Source of the DNA: UBA1259 sp964453915 | GTDB taxonomy: Bacteria; Bacillota; Clostridia; Christensenellales; Borkfalkiaceae | Assembly (NCBI GenBank): GCA_964453915.1 | Contig: CAYVPW010000004.1 | Location: 1 to 61,927 of the forward strand | Length of the DNA stretch: 61,927 nt | Direction: 5' to 3' | Part shown: one piece after another, positions 24,466 through 33,213 of the stretch | Layout of the letters: each line of letters starts with the position of its first letter | Numbering within the stretch: the first letter of the stretch is position 1 | Made by a program: the position numbers and the translations under genes | The notes under the pieces: generated by a model | Database searches by the model: none | What the model was told of the DNA's origin: nothing | The model's input: the letters and a program-made list of their open reading frames with translations, nothing else

Positions 24466-25002
24466 TTATTTTATTATCTTTGAAAGATAACGATTTATCG
24501 CTACTCTAGAAACAAAAACGAATCTATCAAAAAGAAAGTAAAAAACCACACCTATTATAGCAACAAATAAATATACATTTTTTACAATAAATTCCGGAAG
24601 TCCGGCAAGCACTTGTTCCCCTATCGCCAAAATATAGAAAAAATAAGTACCGAATGCTACCGCAACCGACCACAAAAGAGATACACACCCAAATATATAC
24701 TTATTAACGTTTTTTTGCATTGCTAAGCACTTAATTATGGGAAAAAGCCCAAAATAGAGCAAAAACAACGGAAAAACAACCGAATATATATTAAACCCGC
24801 TAAACAAAAACGCTATCACAGTTCCAACCAAATAACTTAGTACACACCCCAGATAAGAGCCTAAATATAACGGCATCAATACAAAAACCGAAGCGATCAA
24901 CACCGCAACCAAATCAAAAAAATCTATATATGCGCCTAAAGTTAAAAATATAGCGATAAACGCTGCCGATATTGCGGAAATTGCAATTACCTTGCTTTTC
25001 AT
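24466..25002 (-). CDS. multi-pass membrane protein, ECF S-component-like
   Basis: I do not recognise a specific family. The 178 residues contain about five hydrophobic helices (roughly 4-24, 29-47, 52-70, 73-90, 104-126 and a last one near 138-158), linked by very short loops. The N-terminal pattern (AISAISAAFIAIFLTLG, then a glycine/leucine-rich second helix) resembles substrate-binding subunits of ECF vitamin transporters, but no signature settles it. Its ATG overlaps the stop of the J-like protein gene (TAATG), and it is followed by rlmD. A role linked to the DUF5685/J-like pair is suggested by the strict coupling only. Confidence 0.6.
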   Translation of the reverse strand: MKSKVIAISAISAAFIAIFLTLGAYIDFFDLVAVLIASVFVLMPLYLGSYLGCVLSYLVGTVIAFLFSGFNIYSVVFPLFLLYFGLFPIIKCLAMQKNVNKYIFGCVSLLWSVAVAFGTYFFYILAIGEQVLAGLPEFIVKNVYLFVAIIGVVFYFLFDRFVFVSRVAINRYLSKIIK

Positions 25003-25610
25003 TATCTACAACAACCGTTGCAAAGCATATTAACGCAACACCAAGTGGTGCAACAATCCGCCATAGCACCGCAATCGTCCCCACCCATTTGTCTATTTGG
25101 GTTAGAACCTTCTTTAGAAGCATAATTTGCATTGCCGGAATGGAATTGTTGATTTGCAAAATTCATTTTATCGTTTAATTTTTTATAAGAATCTAGATAT
25201 TTTACATTGTCAGGATCCATACTGATTGCAATTTCTAACTGCTTTTTACTTTCGTTAGTCCAGTTCTTTTTATAAAATATTACGGATTGTAAATAATGCC
25301 ATTCCGCATTTCTATCGGAAAAATCATCTAAAAGACTTTGCGCAACGTCTAACTTTCCTTCTTTTATCTTATCCGCTATAAAAGAAAAATCCGTAGCGGA
25401 AGCATCGTTTGCAACGTGCTCGTTTCTAAAAGTTTTAATCTCGTTATAAGCAAATTCTAACTTCGTTAAATTTCTAGCAGCTTCGTTTCCCGCTTCCCCC
25501 TCTAAAAATCTGTCATTGGAATATTTTTCTTTTAAGTTTTTATATGCGATTTCTATTTCTTCATCGCTAGCGTTTTCGCTTAATCCCAAAACCTTATAAT
25601 ACTCTTTCAT
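25002..25610 (-). CDS. J-domain-like protein with TPR-like middle and cysteine-rich C-terminus
   Basis: The 202-residue protein begins as a J domain (MKEYYKVLGLSENASDEEIEIAYKNL), but the essential H-P-D is replaced by S31-N32-D33, so Hsp70 stimulation is unlikely by the usual mechanism. Residues 75-150 form helical, TPR-like repeats (AQSLLDDFSDRNAEWHYLQ, EIAISMDPDN). The C-terminal 23 residues carry eight cysteines (C180, C186, C187, C191, C192, C197, C200, C201) in CC pairs and end in CCR. Known Clostridial J/TPR proteins paired with DUF5685 share this layout. It overlaps both neighbours by one base (TAATG). The tail could bind metal, or be lipidated like eukaryotic cysteine-string J proteins; this is inference. 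Confidence 0.85.
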   Translation of the reverse strand: MKEYYKVLGLSENASDEEIEIAYKNLKEKYSNDRFLEGEAGNEAARNLTKLEFAYNEIKTFRNEHVANDASATDFSFIADKIKEGKLDVAQSLLDDFSDRNAEWHYLQSVIFYKKNWTNESKKQLEIAISMDPDNVKYLDSYKKLNDKMNFANQQFHSGNANYASKEGSNPNRQMGGDDCGAMADCCTTWCCVNMLCNGCCR

Positions 25611-26452
25611 TATTTACTCCCTAATACTTTTTTAGTTTGCTCTCTAAGTCCGTTAAACAATATATTATCTGTTAAATCGTGATTGAATTTATATTCTAGA
25701 TTCTTTGCATCGTCGTTTATGTCAGACAAAATAGCACCAAAAACAAACTCTAATTCTCTTGTGTTTTTTTCTATAAACTCTTTTTTAGATCGGCAGTCTT
25801 TATTTTTAATTATAAAAACGTTATAATTGCCTTTTTTTAAGTCTTTATCAAAATCGTCTACCGCATCTATAAGATAAATCCACTTGCCCAAGTTATACGA
25901 TAAATTCTCTGCCCTTTCGTTTGTTTTATCTTTTAGCAAACTCTTACTTAAAGATTTCATCATATTGCCAAACGGATCGGCAACAATATCTAAACTGTCG
26001 CATAAAGACTTTTCGTACTCGTTGAGTTTTAAATAATTATCCTTAACTAATTTATCTAATTCGGGGCATTGTTTTTTTGCTTTTTTATACGCCCTTTTAA
26101 AAACGCCGCGCTTTAACTTTCCTTTATTTTCATCTAAAACGTCGTCACTAAGTTTGTAATAAGCCAAAATAACGTTTAATGCGCCTAAAGTTTTTGTCAA
26201 CTCGTCAGGCACAGCAACTGGGCGCTTAGTAAGCCAGTGTGCAATGCACCTTTGCTTTTCTAACTTTACGTCTATACCGCAAAGGTTATGCAAAAGAACT
26301 GAAAAAAACGTAATATCGTAATTCAACGTAAACCTAGCCACGTTTCCGCAAGCACAACCTATGCCTTTGCATAATCCGCAATATATAGATTTATAAAGCA
26401 CGGTATCTTTAACGTACATATTTGGGTTATCTGTTTTAACGTATCCGAACAT
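25610..26452 (-). CDS. DUF5685 family protein
   Basis: The function of this 280-residue protein is unknown. The start MFGYVKTDNPNMYVKD and the CGLC motif (C25, C28) are the family hallmark. Two acidic motifs stand out: SDDVLDE (102-108) and DAVDDFDKD (196-204), followed by KKGNYN. Their spacing and the mostly helical sequence between them recall the two aspartate motifs of squalene/phytoene-synthase-like prenyl transferases. I infer a possible isoprenoid-synthase-like fold, but have no proof. Further cysteines (C69, C130, C151) may bind metal. The gene overlaps the trpS stop and the J-like gene start by one base each, so expression is tightly coupled. Confidence 0.85.
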   Translation of the reverse strand: MFGYVKTDNPNMYVKDTVLYKSIYCGLCKGIGCACGNVARFTLNYDITFFSVLLHNLCGIDVKLEKQRCIAHWLTKRPVAVPDELTKTLGALNVILAYYKLSDDVLDENKGKLKRGVFKRAYKKAKKQCPELDKLVKDNYLKLNEYEKSLCDSLDIVADPFGNMMKSLSKSLLKDKTNERAENLSYNLGKWIYLIDAVDDFDKDLKKGNYNVFIIKNKDCRSKKEFIEKNTRELEFVFGAILSDINDDAKNLEYKFNHDLTDNILFNGLREQTKKVLGSK

Positions 26453-27456
26453 TATCTTCTCTTTTTCGGAATAAGTCCGACCTTTTTATAAACCTTATTA
26501 AGGGTTTTATACGCCACGCAAGACGCTCTTTCCGCACCCTTACTCAAAATATCGTCTAAATAATCTTTATCGGCTAAAAGCTTGTTCTTTTCTTGCCTAA
26601 TAGGTTCTATTTTATCTGCAACGGCTTCTCCTACTTTAATTTTAAAGTCACCGTAGCCCTTTCCTTCAAATTCTTTCTCCACTTCTTCTACGGTTTTGTC
26701 CGTAAATGCGGAATAGATTGAAATAAGATTGCTTATTCCGGGCTTATCTTGCGAAAAAACAATTTTATTATCGCTATCAGTGACAGCCCTTTTAAATTTT
26801 CTGACTATGGTATCCGGATCGTCGTTCATAGAGATAAATGCGTTTAAGTTCGCATCTGATTTACTCATTTTTCTGTTTGGCTCTGATAAGCTCATAACTC
26901 TTCCGCAGGACTTGCCTATATAACCTTCCGGCACCTTAAAAGTTTCTCCGAAACGGTTATTAAATCTTATAGCCAAATCTCTAGAAAGTTCTAGGTGTTG
27001 TTTTTGATCCGCACCGATAGGCACTAATTCCGATTGATACAGCAATATATCCGCTGCCATTAAAACGGGATAATCCATAAGCCCCATATTTATATTGTCC
27101 TCGTGTTTAAGGCTTTTATCCTTAAACTGCGTCATTCTAGACAATTCACCCGGATAACTTATGGTATTTAATATCCAAGTAAGTTCTGTGTGTGCGGGGA
27201 CGTGAGATTGCGCAAACAAAATAGACTTTTCGGGGTCTATTCCGCAAGCCAAATATAACGCCGTAAGTTCGTAAGAATTTTTTCTCAAAACCGCGGGATC
27301 TTGCTTTACGGTAAGCGTGTGCAAGTCCGCAAGTGCAAAAATGCCGTTGTAATCGTCCTGCAATTTTCTAAAGTTTCTCAACGCGCCCAAATAATTACCT
27401 ATCGTTAAAATTCCGCTTGGTTGTATCGCGCTAAAAAGCACCTTTTTATCTTCCAT
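26452..27456 (-). CDS. trpS: tryptophan--tRNA ligase
   Basis: This class I aminoacyl-tRNA synthetase charges tRNA-Trp. Its 334 residues start with the HIGH-equivalent PSGILTIGNYLGA and carry the KMSKS loop KMSKSDANLNAF in the C half. The GADQKQHLELSRDLA segment, which binds tryptophan and ATP, is intact. It follows thrC by 18 bases. No T-box leader is present because there is no room upstream. Its stop overlaps the DUF5685 start. Confidence 0.96.
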   Translation of the reverse strand: MEDKKVLFSAIQPSGILTIGNYLGALRNFRKLQDDYNGIFALADLHTLTVKQDPAVLRKNSYELTALYLACGIDPEKSILFAQSHVPAHTELTWILNTISYPGELSRMTQFKDKSLKHEDNINMGLMDYPVLMAADILLYQSELVPIGADQKQHLELSRDLAIRFNNRFGETFKVPEGYIGKSCGRVMSLSEPNRKMSKSDANLNAFISMNDDPDTIVRKFKRAVTDSDNKIVFSQDKPGISNLISIYSAFTDKTVEEVEKEFEGKGYGDFKIKVGEAVADKIEPIRQEKNKLLADKDYLDDILSKGAERASCVAYKTLNKVYKKVGLIPKKRR

Positions 27457-27474
27457 TATATTTTCCTATTAGTT

Positions 27475-28953
27475 TTATTTTATAAATTCCATAACCGCTT
27501 CAACGGTTTTATCTTTATCGATAACCTTTGTAAAACGCCTTTCTTTATTTTGCAATTCAAAAATTTGTTTAGGTATAGGCATAGCGGTTGTTTGCTCTAA
27601 AATCTCTGCGGCCTTAAATGCGTCTTTAACCGTTTTTCCGTTTATAGCCTTTAACACGCTTTGAGAAAACTTATACGGACTTGCCGTAGATAAAACCACA
27701 ACGGGCTTGCCGTCGTTTTCAAAAGCCTTAAAATTCATTGCCGCATAAACTGCGTCAGAAGTGTGAGTATCTAAAACGTATCCGTATTCTTCAAAAATAT
27801 CGCAAATTGTTTCTAAACAATCTTCTTCTTCGCAATAATCGGCTAAAAAATCCTTCTTTATTTCTGTAAGTTCGCTCTCTGAAATAGAATATTTGCCGTT
27901 TTTCTTTAACTCTTCCATTCTGTTTGCCGTAAGAGAAGCGTCCCTTCCGCTCACTTCAAACAAAAGCCTTTCAAGATTGCTGGAAATAAGTATATCCATA
28001 GAAGGAGACATCGTTTTAAAAAACTCTCTGTTTGCGTTGTAATCTCCGTTTGCAAAAAACTCCGTTAAAACGTTATTAGAGTTAGAGGCGCAAACAAGTT
28101 TATTAACGGGAAGCCCCATCTTTTTAGCATAATATCCGGCAAGTATATCGCCGAAATTGCCTGTGGGAACTACAAAATCCACTTCGTCCCCCATCTTAAT
28201 TTCTTCAGAAGAAACCATATCTAGATAGGTAGAAAAATAGTAGGTGATTTGAGGAGCAAGTCTACCGAAGTTTATAGAGTTTGCACTAGATAAAACAACA
28301 CCCTTATCTTTTAAATCTTTTTCAACGGTTTTGCTGGAAAAAATCTTTTTAACAGCAGTTTGGCAATCGTCAAAATTACCTAAAACACCAACGACGTTCA
28401 CGTTATTTCCTTCTTGCGTGGTCATTTGCGCCTTTTGCATATCGCTTACGCCCTCGCTAGGATAAAAAACCATAATTTTAGTTCCGTTTTGATCCTTAAA
28501 TCCTTCTAACGCAGCCTTACCCGTATCGCCACTAGTGGCAACCAAAATAAGCACTTCTTCTTTTATTCCGGAAATATCGCACCCTTTTCTCAATAAATAA
28601 GGCAAAAGTGTAAGCGCAACGTCCTTAAATGCAAGAGTCGGGCCGTGAAAAAGTTCTGCAACAAACAAATTATCGTCTAGCTTAACAACGGGAACAACTT
28701 CTTCATCATCAAACTTAGAGTAAGCCGCTTGGCAAGCGGACAACAATTCGTTATAATCGTATTCTTCTAAATATTTACTCAATATAAAGCAAGCCCTTTC
28801 GGCATAGCTCATATCAAGCATAGCATTCAAGTCTGCATTTACGCAAGGAAAAGTTTCCGGCACGAATAAACCGCCGTCTTCCGCTAATCCGTGTGAAATA
28901 GCATATGCCGCATTAACCGCAACGGATTTACCTCTAGTACTTAAAAATCTCAT
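27475..28953 (-). CDS. thrC: threonine synthase
   Basis: ThrC is the PLP enzyme converting O-phosphohomoserine to threonine. At 492 residues it belongs to the long (fungal/enterobacterial-type) class. It opens with MRFLSTRGKSVAVNAAYAISHGLAEDGG-type sequence. The PLP lysine lies in HGPTLAFKDVAL, and the phosphate-binding region is VATSGDTGKAALEGF. FVVPTGNFGDILAGYYAKKMGLP follows further on. No other threonine pathway genes (hom, thrB) are in the window. It is followed by trpS and preceded by the terminator of the small P-loop gene; no consensus promoter was evident to me in the short gap. Confidence 0.95.
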   Translation of the reverse strand: MRFLSTRGKSVAVNAAYAISHGLAEDGGLFVPETFPCVNADLNAMLDMSYAERACFILSKYLEEYDYNELLSACQAAYSKFDDEEVVPVVKLDDNLFVAELFHGPTLAFKDVALTLLPYLLRKGCDISGIKEEVLILVATSGDTGKAALEGFKDQNGTKIMVFYPSEGVSDMQKAQMTTQEGNNVNVVGVLGNFDDCQTAVKKIFSSKTVEKDLKDKGVVLSSANSINFGRLAPQITYYFSTYLDMVSSEEIKMGDEVDFVVPTGNFGDILAGYYAKKMGLPVNKLVCASNSNNVLTEFFANGDYNANREFFKTMSPSMDILISSNLERLLFEVSGRDASLTANRMEELKKNGKYSISESELTEIKKDFLADYCEEEDCLETICDIFEEYGYVLDTHTSDAVYAAMNFKAFENDGKPVVVLSTASPYKFSQSVLKAINGKTVKDAFKAAEILEQTTAMPIPKQIFELQNKERRFTKVIDKDKTVEAVMEFIK

Positions 28954-28969
28954 AATACACCGTTAAACA

Positions 28970-29002
28970 AATAAAAGTCGGAATAATCTTCCGACTTTTA
29001 TT
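28970..29002 (-). terminator. terminator of the small P-loop gene
   Basis: AATAAAAGTCGGAA (28970-28983), a 5-base loop and TTCCGACTTTTATT (28989-29002) form a 14-bp perfect stem. It lies between the P-loop gene and thrC. Confidence 0.85.
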
Positions 29003-29029
29003 TTACACCATTTTATACATAAAAATCAA

Positions 29030-29437
29030 CTAATCGATATGCTTTAATACAAATTCGGGCAAATCTTCTTTTGCCGCACTGCACGTAAGCACGAATTTTA
29101 CGCCGAAATCTTTTTCAAGTTTTTCCATAGCGGTAAAAATATTTTCTAACTCGCTAAGCGGTTTGCCGGTTATTCTGCCAATGCCGTCCACGTAAATATA
29201 TTCGTTATCGCCGCTTGCCGCAACTATTCCTTTAATAAATCCGCGGAAGCCTTCCATTCCTTGAATAGCAAATTGCGTCACGTCCAAAAATCTTATTTGA
29301 AATTTAAGGTCGTATGTATATCTATTGGTATCCGTAATAAAAACTACGTGACCTTTAGCGTTTTCAAGCGCATTATTTGCGCTTTCGATTATAGCCTTTG
29401 TTTTGCCGGTTCCTTTGGGTCCATAAAATATTTTCAT
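29030..29437 (-). CDS. small P-loop ATPase-like protein of unknown function
   Basis: The 135-residue protein has Walker A GPKGTGKT at residues 6-13 and a Walker B-like strand EYIYVDGI (79-86). ITDTNRYTYDLKFQIRF between them and a terminal KFVLTCSAAKEDLP segment complete a minimal RecA/AAA-like core. Similar short proteins are conserved in Clostridia without an assigned role; they are sometimes labelled as ATP-binding or PilT-like. AGGAGG precedes the ATG with a long (10-base) spacing. It has its own promoter and terminator and so is monocistronic. Confidence 0.75.
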   Translation of the reverse strand: MKIFYGPKGTGKTKAIIESANNALENAKGHVVFITDTNRYTYDLKFQIRFLDVTQFAIQGMEGFRGFIKGIVAASGDNEYIYVDGIGRITGKPLSELENIFTAMEKLEKDFGVKFVLTCSAAKEDLPEFVLKHID

Positions 29438-29470
29438 GCAAAATTTTCCTCCTACATCTTGCTTATCTAT

Positions 29471-29499
29471 ATTTTATAATACTTTAACCGAAATTACAA
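29471..29499 (-). promoter_or_regulatory. promoter of the small P-loop gene
   Basis: On the minus strand, TTGTAA (29499-29494), a 17-bp spacer and TAAAAT (29476-29471) lie about 33 bases before the start codon. Confidence 0.55.
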
Positions 29500-29514
29500 T
29501 AGGTTTTTAAAAAT

Positions 29515-30918
29515 TTATTCAGCGTCTATCAATAATTTTTTATGAAATTCTTTATCGCATTGCATAAGCATACCGTCTAACTCGTCGTCACCCATAACAC
29601 TGCATCTGCCGCTTTCGTATTCTTTATCTATCATTTCTTTAATTTTCAATACAATAGGATGGCTTTTATCTATCTTATGCTCTTCGGGAAGTTCGTAATA
29701 CTCGTTTATCCAGTACGCAACGCCCGCCAAACCGCTTGTGTTGTTTATGGAAACGTGAATAGGACGATTTAATAACTTTTTGGTATCGAAGATATTATAA
29801 ATCTCTTCGTCCTTTAACATTCCGTCTGCGTGAATTCCCGCTCTCGTAGAATTAAAACTTCTACCTACAAACGGCGTTCTGGAAGGAATAACGTAGCCGA
29901 TTTCTTTTTCAAAATAACTTGCTATATCGGTAATAGCGGTATAATCCATACCGTCGTTAGTGCCTTTTAGAGAAGCGTATTCTATCGCCATAGCCTCTAA
30001 CGGACAGTTTCCGGTTCTTTCACCTATACCTAATAAAGAGCAGTTTACGGCAGAGCAACCGTATAACCAAGCAGACGTTGCGTTTGCAACAACCTTATAA
30101 AAGTCGTTATGCCCGTGCCATTCTATAAGTTCACTAGGAACTTCCGCATAGTGATGTAGTCCGTAAATAATTCCGGGAACACTTCTAGGAAGTGCAGCTC
30201 CCACAAAGTTTACGCCAAAGCCCATAGTGTCGCACGCCCTGATTTTTATAGGCATACCACTCTCTTTAGAAAGTTTCATAAGTTCGGAAGCAAACGGAAC
30301 TACAAATCCGTAGAAATCCGCCCTAGTAATATCTTCAAAGTGGCATCTGGGCTTAATTCCTGCATTTAAAGCGTCCTTTACAACGCCGAGATATTTATCT
30401 AGTGCTTGAGAACGGTTTAATCCCATTTTCTTAAAAATATGGTAGTCAGAGCAGCTAACCAAAACACCCGTTTCTTTAACGCCGATTTCTTTAACCAAAT
30501 CGAAGTCTTTTTTATTAGCTCTAATCCAACTTGTCACTTCGGGGAATTCCAGCCCCAAATCCATACAAGCTTCAACCGCTTTTCTATCCTTTTCGGAATA
30601 CAAAAAGAATTCGGATTGTCTTATAATACCCTTTTTACCGCCTAATCTAGACATCAATTTATAAAGGTCTACAATTTGCTTAACGGTAAAAGGAGAAGTA
30701 GATTGTTGCCCATCACGGAAAGTCGTATCCGTAATCCAAATTTCTTCCGGCATTGCTTGTGGAACAAAACGATTATTAAAAATAATTTTAGGAACGTTTT
30801 CGTAATCGAAAATTTCTCTATACAATTGAGGTTCGCTTACCTCTTGCAATCTATAATCGTAAACCTTTTCTTCTAAAAGGTTGGTTTTTTTGTTTAATAC
30901 TACTTCTTTCTTTATCAT
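29515..30918 (-). CDS. Re-citrate synthase-type DRE-TIM metallolyase (isopropylmalate synthase-like)
   Basis: The enzyme most likely condenses acetyl-CoA with oxaloacetate to citrate with Re stereochemistry, the route to glutamate in many anaerobes. Its 467 residues contain the TIM-barrel start ITDTTFRDGQQ, the SEFFLYSEKD block, the metal-binding EWHGHNDF and LLGIGERTGNCPLEA. It lacks the C-terminal allosteric leucine-binding domain of true 2-isopropylmalate synthases. The IIRQSEFFLYSEKD and SCSDYHIFKKM segments match what I recall of the Clostridium kluyveri-type enzyme. Homocitrate synthase is the main alternative. Its start is two bases after an aminotransferase gene, which supports glutamate metabolism. 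Confidence 0.8.
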   Translation of the reverse strand: MIKKEVVLNKKTNLLEEKVYDYRLQEVSEPQLYREIFDYENVPKIIFNNRFVPQAMPEEIWITDTTFRDGQQSTSPFTVKQIVDLYKLMSRLGGKKGIIRQSEFFLYSEKDRKAVEACMDLGLEFPEVTSWIRANKKDFDLVKEIGVKETGVLVSCSDYHIFKKMGLNRSQALDKYLGVVKDALNAGIKPRCHFEDITRADFYGFVVPFASELMKLSKESGMPIKIRACDTMGFGVNFVGAALPRSVPGIIYGLHHYAEVPSELIEWHGHNDFYKVVANATSAWLYGCSAVNCSLLGIGERTGNCPLEAMAIEYASLKGTNDGMDYTAITDIASYFEKEIGYVIPSRTPFVGRSFNSTRAGIHADGMLKDEEIYNIFDTKKLLNRPIHVSINNTSGLAGVAYWINEYYELPEEHKIDKSHPIVLKIKEMIDKEYESGRCSVMGDDELDGMLMQCDKEFHKKLLIDAE

Positions 30919-30919
30919 A

Positions 30920-32113
30920 TTAAATCAACTCCTTTAAGAATTTTTCTAGTCTGTTAAGACCTTCGCATATATCCTCTTTAGAGATAGCATAAGATAATCT
31001 CACGCAATTATCGTCTCCAAAGGCTATGCCGGGGATAAGAGCAACGCCTTCTTTAAGCGCCAAGTCCGCAAAGGAAAGTGAACCTTTTACTTCTTCTCCC
31101 TTATATTTCTTTCCGTAGAAATTAGAAACGTCTATAAACGCATAAAAAGCACCTTTAGGTTCGGAGCATATAACTCCGTCCATATTTTTAAGCCTTTCAA
31201 ACATATACTTTCTTCTTTCATCGAAAATTTTCTGCATGTTTTCAATAAACTTTTCACCTTCTTCGTCTGCAAGAGCAACTGTAGAAGCATATTGAGATAT
31301 AGAACAAGCGTTGCTCGTTGTGTGGCTTTGCATTCCGGATATAGCCTTTGCTATTTGGGTAGGACAAGCAAGATAGCCTATTCTCCAACCAGTCATGGCG
31401 TAAGTCTTACTCATACCGTTAATAATAACGGTGTGTTCTTTAAGATAATCGCTGCAAGACGCAATAGAAAAATGCTTTTCGCCGCCGTAAACTAGTTTTT
31501 CGTAAATTTCGTCCGAAATAACGTATAATCCGGCTTCTTCAACTACTTTTGCAATTTCTCTTATTTCCTTTTCGGAATAAACCGCACCTGTGGGGTTATT
31601 CGGGCTGTTAAGAATTATACATTTAGTTTTATCAGTCACGGCGTTTTTAATTTGTTCTGCCGTCACTTTATACCCGTTATCCCTATCCGCCTTAACGTAA
31701 ACGACCTTTCCGCCCGCCAGTTTTATAAGTTCGGGATAAGTGAGCCAATAAGGAGAAGGCAAAATAACCTCGTCCCCGTCGTCAACCAAAGCGCAAACGG
31801 CGTGATATAAAGAACTTTTTGCACCGGAAGAAATTACTATTTGCTCCGGAGTATAGTTAAGCCCGTTATCTTTTAAGAACTTATCGCAAACCGCTTTTTT
31901 TAGTTCCATAGTACCGGAAGCGGGAGTATACTTAGTAAATCCTATATCAATCGCTTTTTTTGCCGCATTATTTATATAGTCGGGAGTATTAAAATCCGGT
32001 TCACCCGCACCGAAACCTATAATAGATATGCCTTCCGCCTTCATCTTTTTTGCCTTTGCGGTTATTTCCAACGTTAAAGAAGGGGCAATTTCCTTTACCT
32101 TTTTTGAAATCAT
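30920..32113 (-). CDS. pyridoxal-phosphate aminotransferase, aspartate aminotransferase type
   Basis: This class I aminotransferase (about 397 residues) has the AspAT gamma-subfamily features: GFGAGEPDFNTPDYI near the start, SSGAKSSLYHAV, and NSPNNPTGAVYS. The PLP lysine lies in GMSKTYAMTGWRIGY, with the closing CVRLSYAIS segment. It likely transfers amino groups between aspartate or a related amino acid and 2-oxoglutarate. It stands between prfA and the Re-citrate synthase-like gene, one base from the latter. The pair may supply oxaloacetate and consume 2-oxoglutarate-derived glutamate. AAAGGAGAT precedes the start. Confidence 0.9.
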   Translation of the reverse strand: MISKKVKEIAPSLTLEITAKAKKMKAEGISIIGFGAGEPDFNTPDYINNAAKKAIDIGFTKYTPASGTMELKKAVCDKFLKDNGLNYTPEQIVISSGAKSSLYHAVCALVDDGDEVILPSPYWLTYPELIKLAGGKVVYVKADRDNGYKVTAEQIKNAVTDKTKCIILNSPNNPTGAVYSEKEIREIAKVVEEAGLYVISDEIYEKLVYGGEKHFSIASCSDYLKEHTVIINGMSKTYAMTGWRIGYLACPTQIAKAISGMQSHTTSNACSISQYASTVALADEEGEKFIENMQKIFDERRKYMFERLKNMDGVICSEPKGAFYAFIDVSNFYGKKYKGEEVKGSLSFADLALKEGVALIPGIAFGDDNCVRLSYAISKEDICEGLNRLEKFLKELI

Positions 32114-32136
32114 AATATCTCCTTTGTGCTAGTAAG

Positions 32137-33213
32137 TTATTCTTCGTCTTGCTCGTTTGCAAGTCTGCTTTCTCTATCTGCAATTCTAAGCGCTTCAACC
32201 ATATCGTCTATATCGCCCATCATAAAGTTTTCTATAGAATGAAGAGTTAAACCTATTCTGTGATCGGTGACTCTTCCTTGCGGAAAGTTATAGGTTCTTA
32301 TTCTTTCGGAACGGTCGCCTGTCCCAACCTGACTTTTTCTGTTTTCCGCATACTCTTTTTCGTATTTAGACTGATAAAAATCGTATAATCTACTCTTTAA
32401 CACTTTCATCGCCTTTTCGCGATTTTTTGTTTGAGAACGCTCGTCTTGACACAAAACGACTATACCCGTGGGAATATGCGTTAGTCTTATACAAGACTCC
32501 GTTTTATTTACGTGCTGCCCGCCTGCACCGCTAGAACGAAGAGTATCTATTCTTAAATCTTTTTCGTCTATATTAACTTCAACGTCTTCCACTTCCGGCA
32601 AAACCGCAACCGTGACCGTAGAAGTGTGAACTCTACCTTGAGATTCTGTTTCCGGCACTCGTTGCACCCTGTGCACGCCGCTTTCAAACTTTAACTTTGA
32701 ATAACAGCCTTTACCGGAAATCGAAAATACGACTTCTTTTATTCCGCCAAGTTCCGTAGAGTTATTCTCTATCTCTTCCGTTTTCCAACGGTTTCTCTCT
32801 GCGTATTTAACGTACATTCTGTATAATTCGTAAGCGAACAAGCTCGCTTCTTCGCCGCCTGCACCGCCGCGAATTTCCATTATAACGTTTTTATCGTCGT
32901 TAGGGTCTTTCGGGAGAAGCAAAATTCTTAACTCTTCAATTACTTTTTCAAGTTTTTCTTTGCAAATTTTCAGTTCTTCTTCCATCAACTCTTTCATTTC
33001 GGGGTCACTTTCTTTAGGTAGTCCCTCTAAAAGATCTTGCTGTTCTTTTACAATCTTTTTATATTCACGATATTTATCGACCGTTTCGGTAATGTCGGAA
33101 AGTTCTTTCGTATACTTTTTCCACTCGTCTATACGTGAAATAACCTCACTATCACTTACAAGTTCATTCAGTTTATCGAAACGCTCTAACATTTTGTCTA
33201 GTTTTTTAAACAC
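32137..33213 (-). CDS. prfA: peptide chain release factor 1
   Basis: RF1 reads UAA and UAG and triggers peptide release. The 358-residue protein has the catalytic loop SSGAGGQHVNKTESCIRL. Its codon-recognition region is in the mid-domain (HRVQRVPETESQGRVHTS, which contains the P-x-T equivalent as P-E-T). The N-terminal coiled domain covers residues 1-100. The start overlaps the upstream fusion gene by one base. That gene's second half (PrmC) methylates exactly this GGQ glutamine, so enzyme and substrate are co-translated. Confidence 0.96.
   Translation of the reverse strand: MFKKLDKMLERFDKLNELVSDSEVISRIDEWKKYTKELSDITETVDKYREYKKIVKEQQDLLEGLPKESDPEMKELMEEELKICKEKLEKVIEELRILLLPKDPNDDKNVIMEIRGGAGGEEASLFAYELYRMYVKYAERNRWKTEEIENNSTELGGIKEVVFSISGKGCYSKLKFESGVHRVQRVPETESQGRVHTSTVTVAVLPEVEDVEVNIDEKDLRIDTLRSSGAGGQHVNKTESCIRLTHIPTGIVVLCQDERSQTKNREKAMKVLKSRLYDFYQSKYEKEYAENRKSQVGTGDRSERIRTYNFPQGRVTDHRIGLTLHSIENFMMGDIDDMVEALRIADRESRLANEQDEE

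Noticed and set aside
26452..27474. T-box or tryptophan leader for trpS
   Set aside because: Only 18 bases separate thrC and trpS, leaving no room for a leader.
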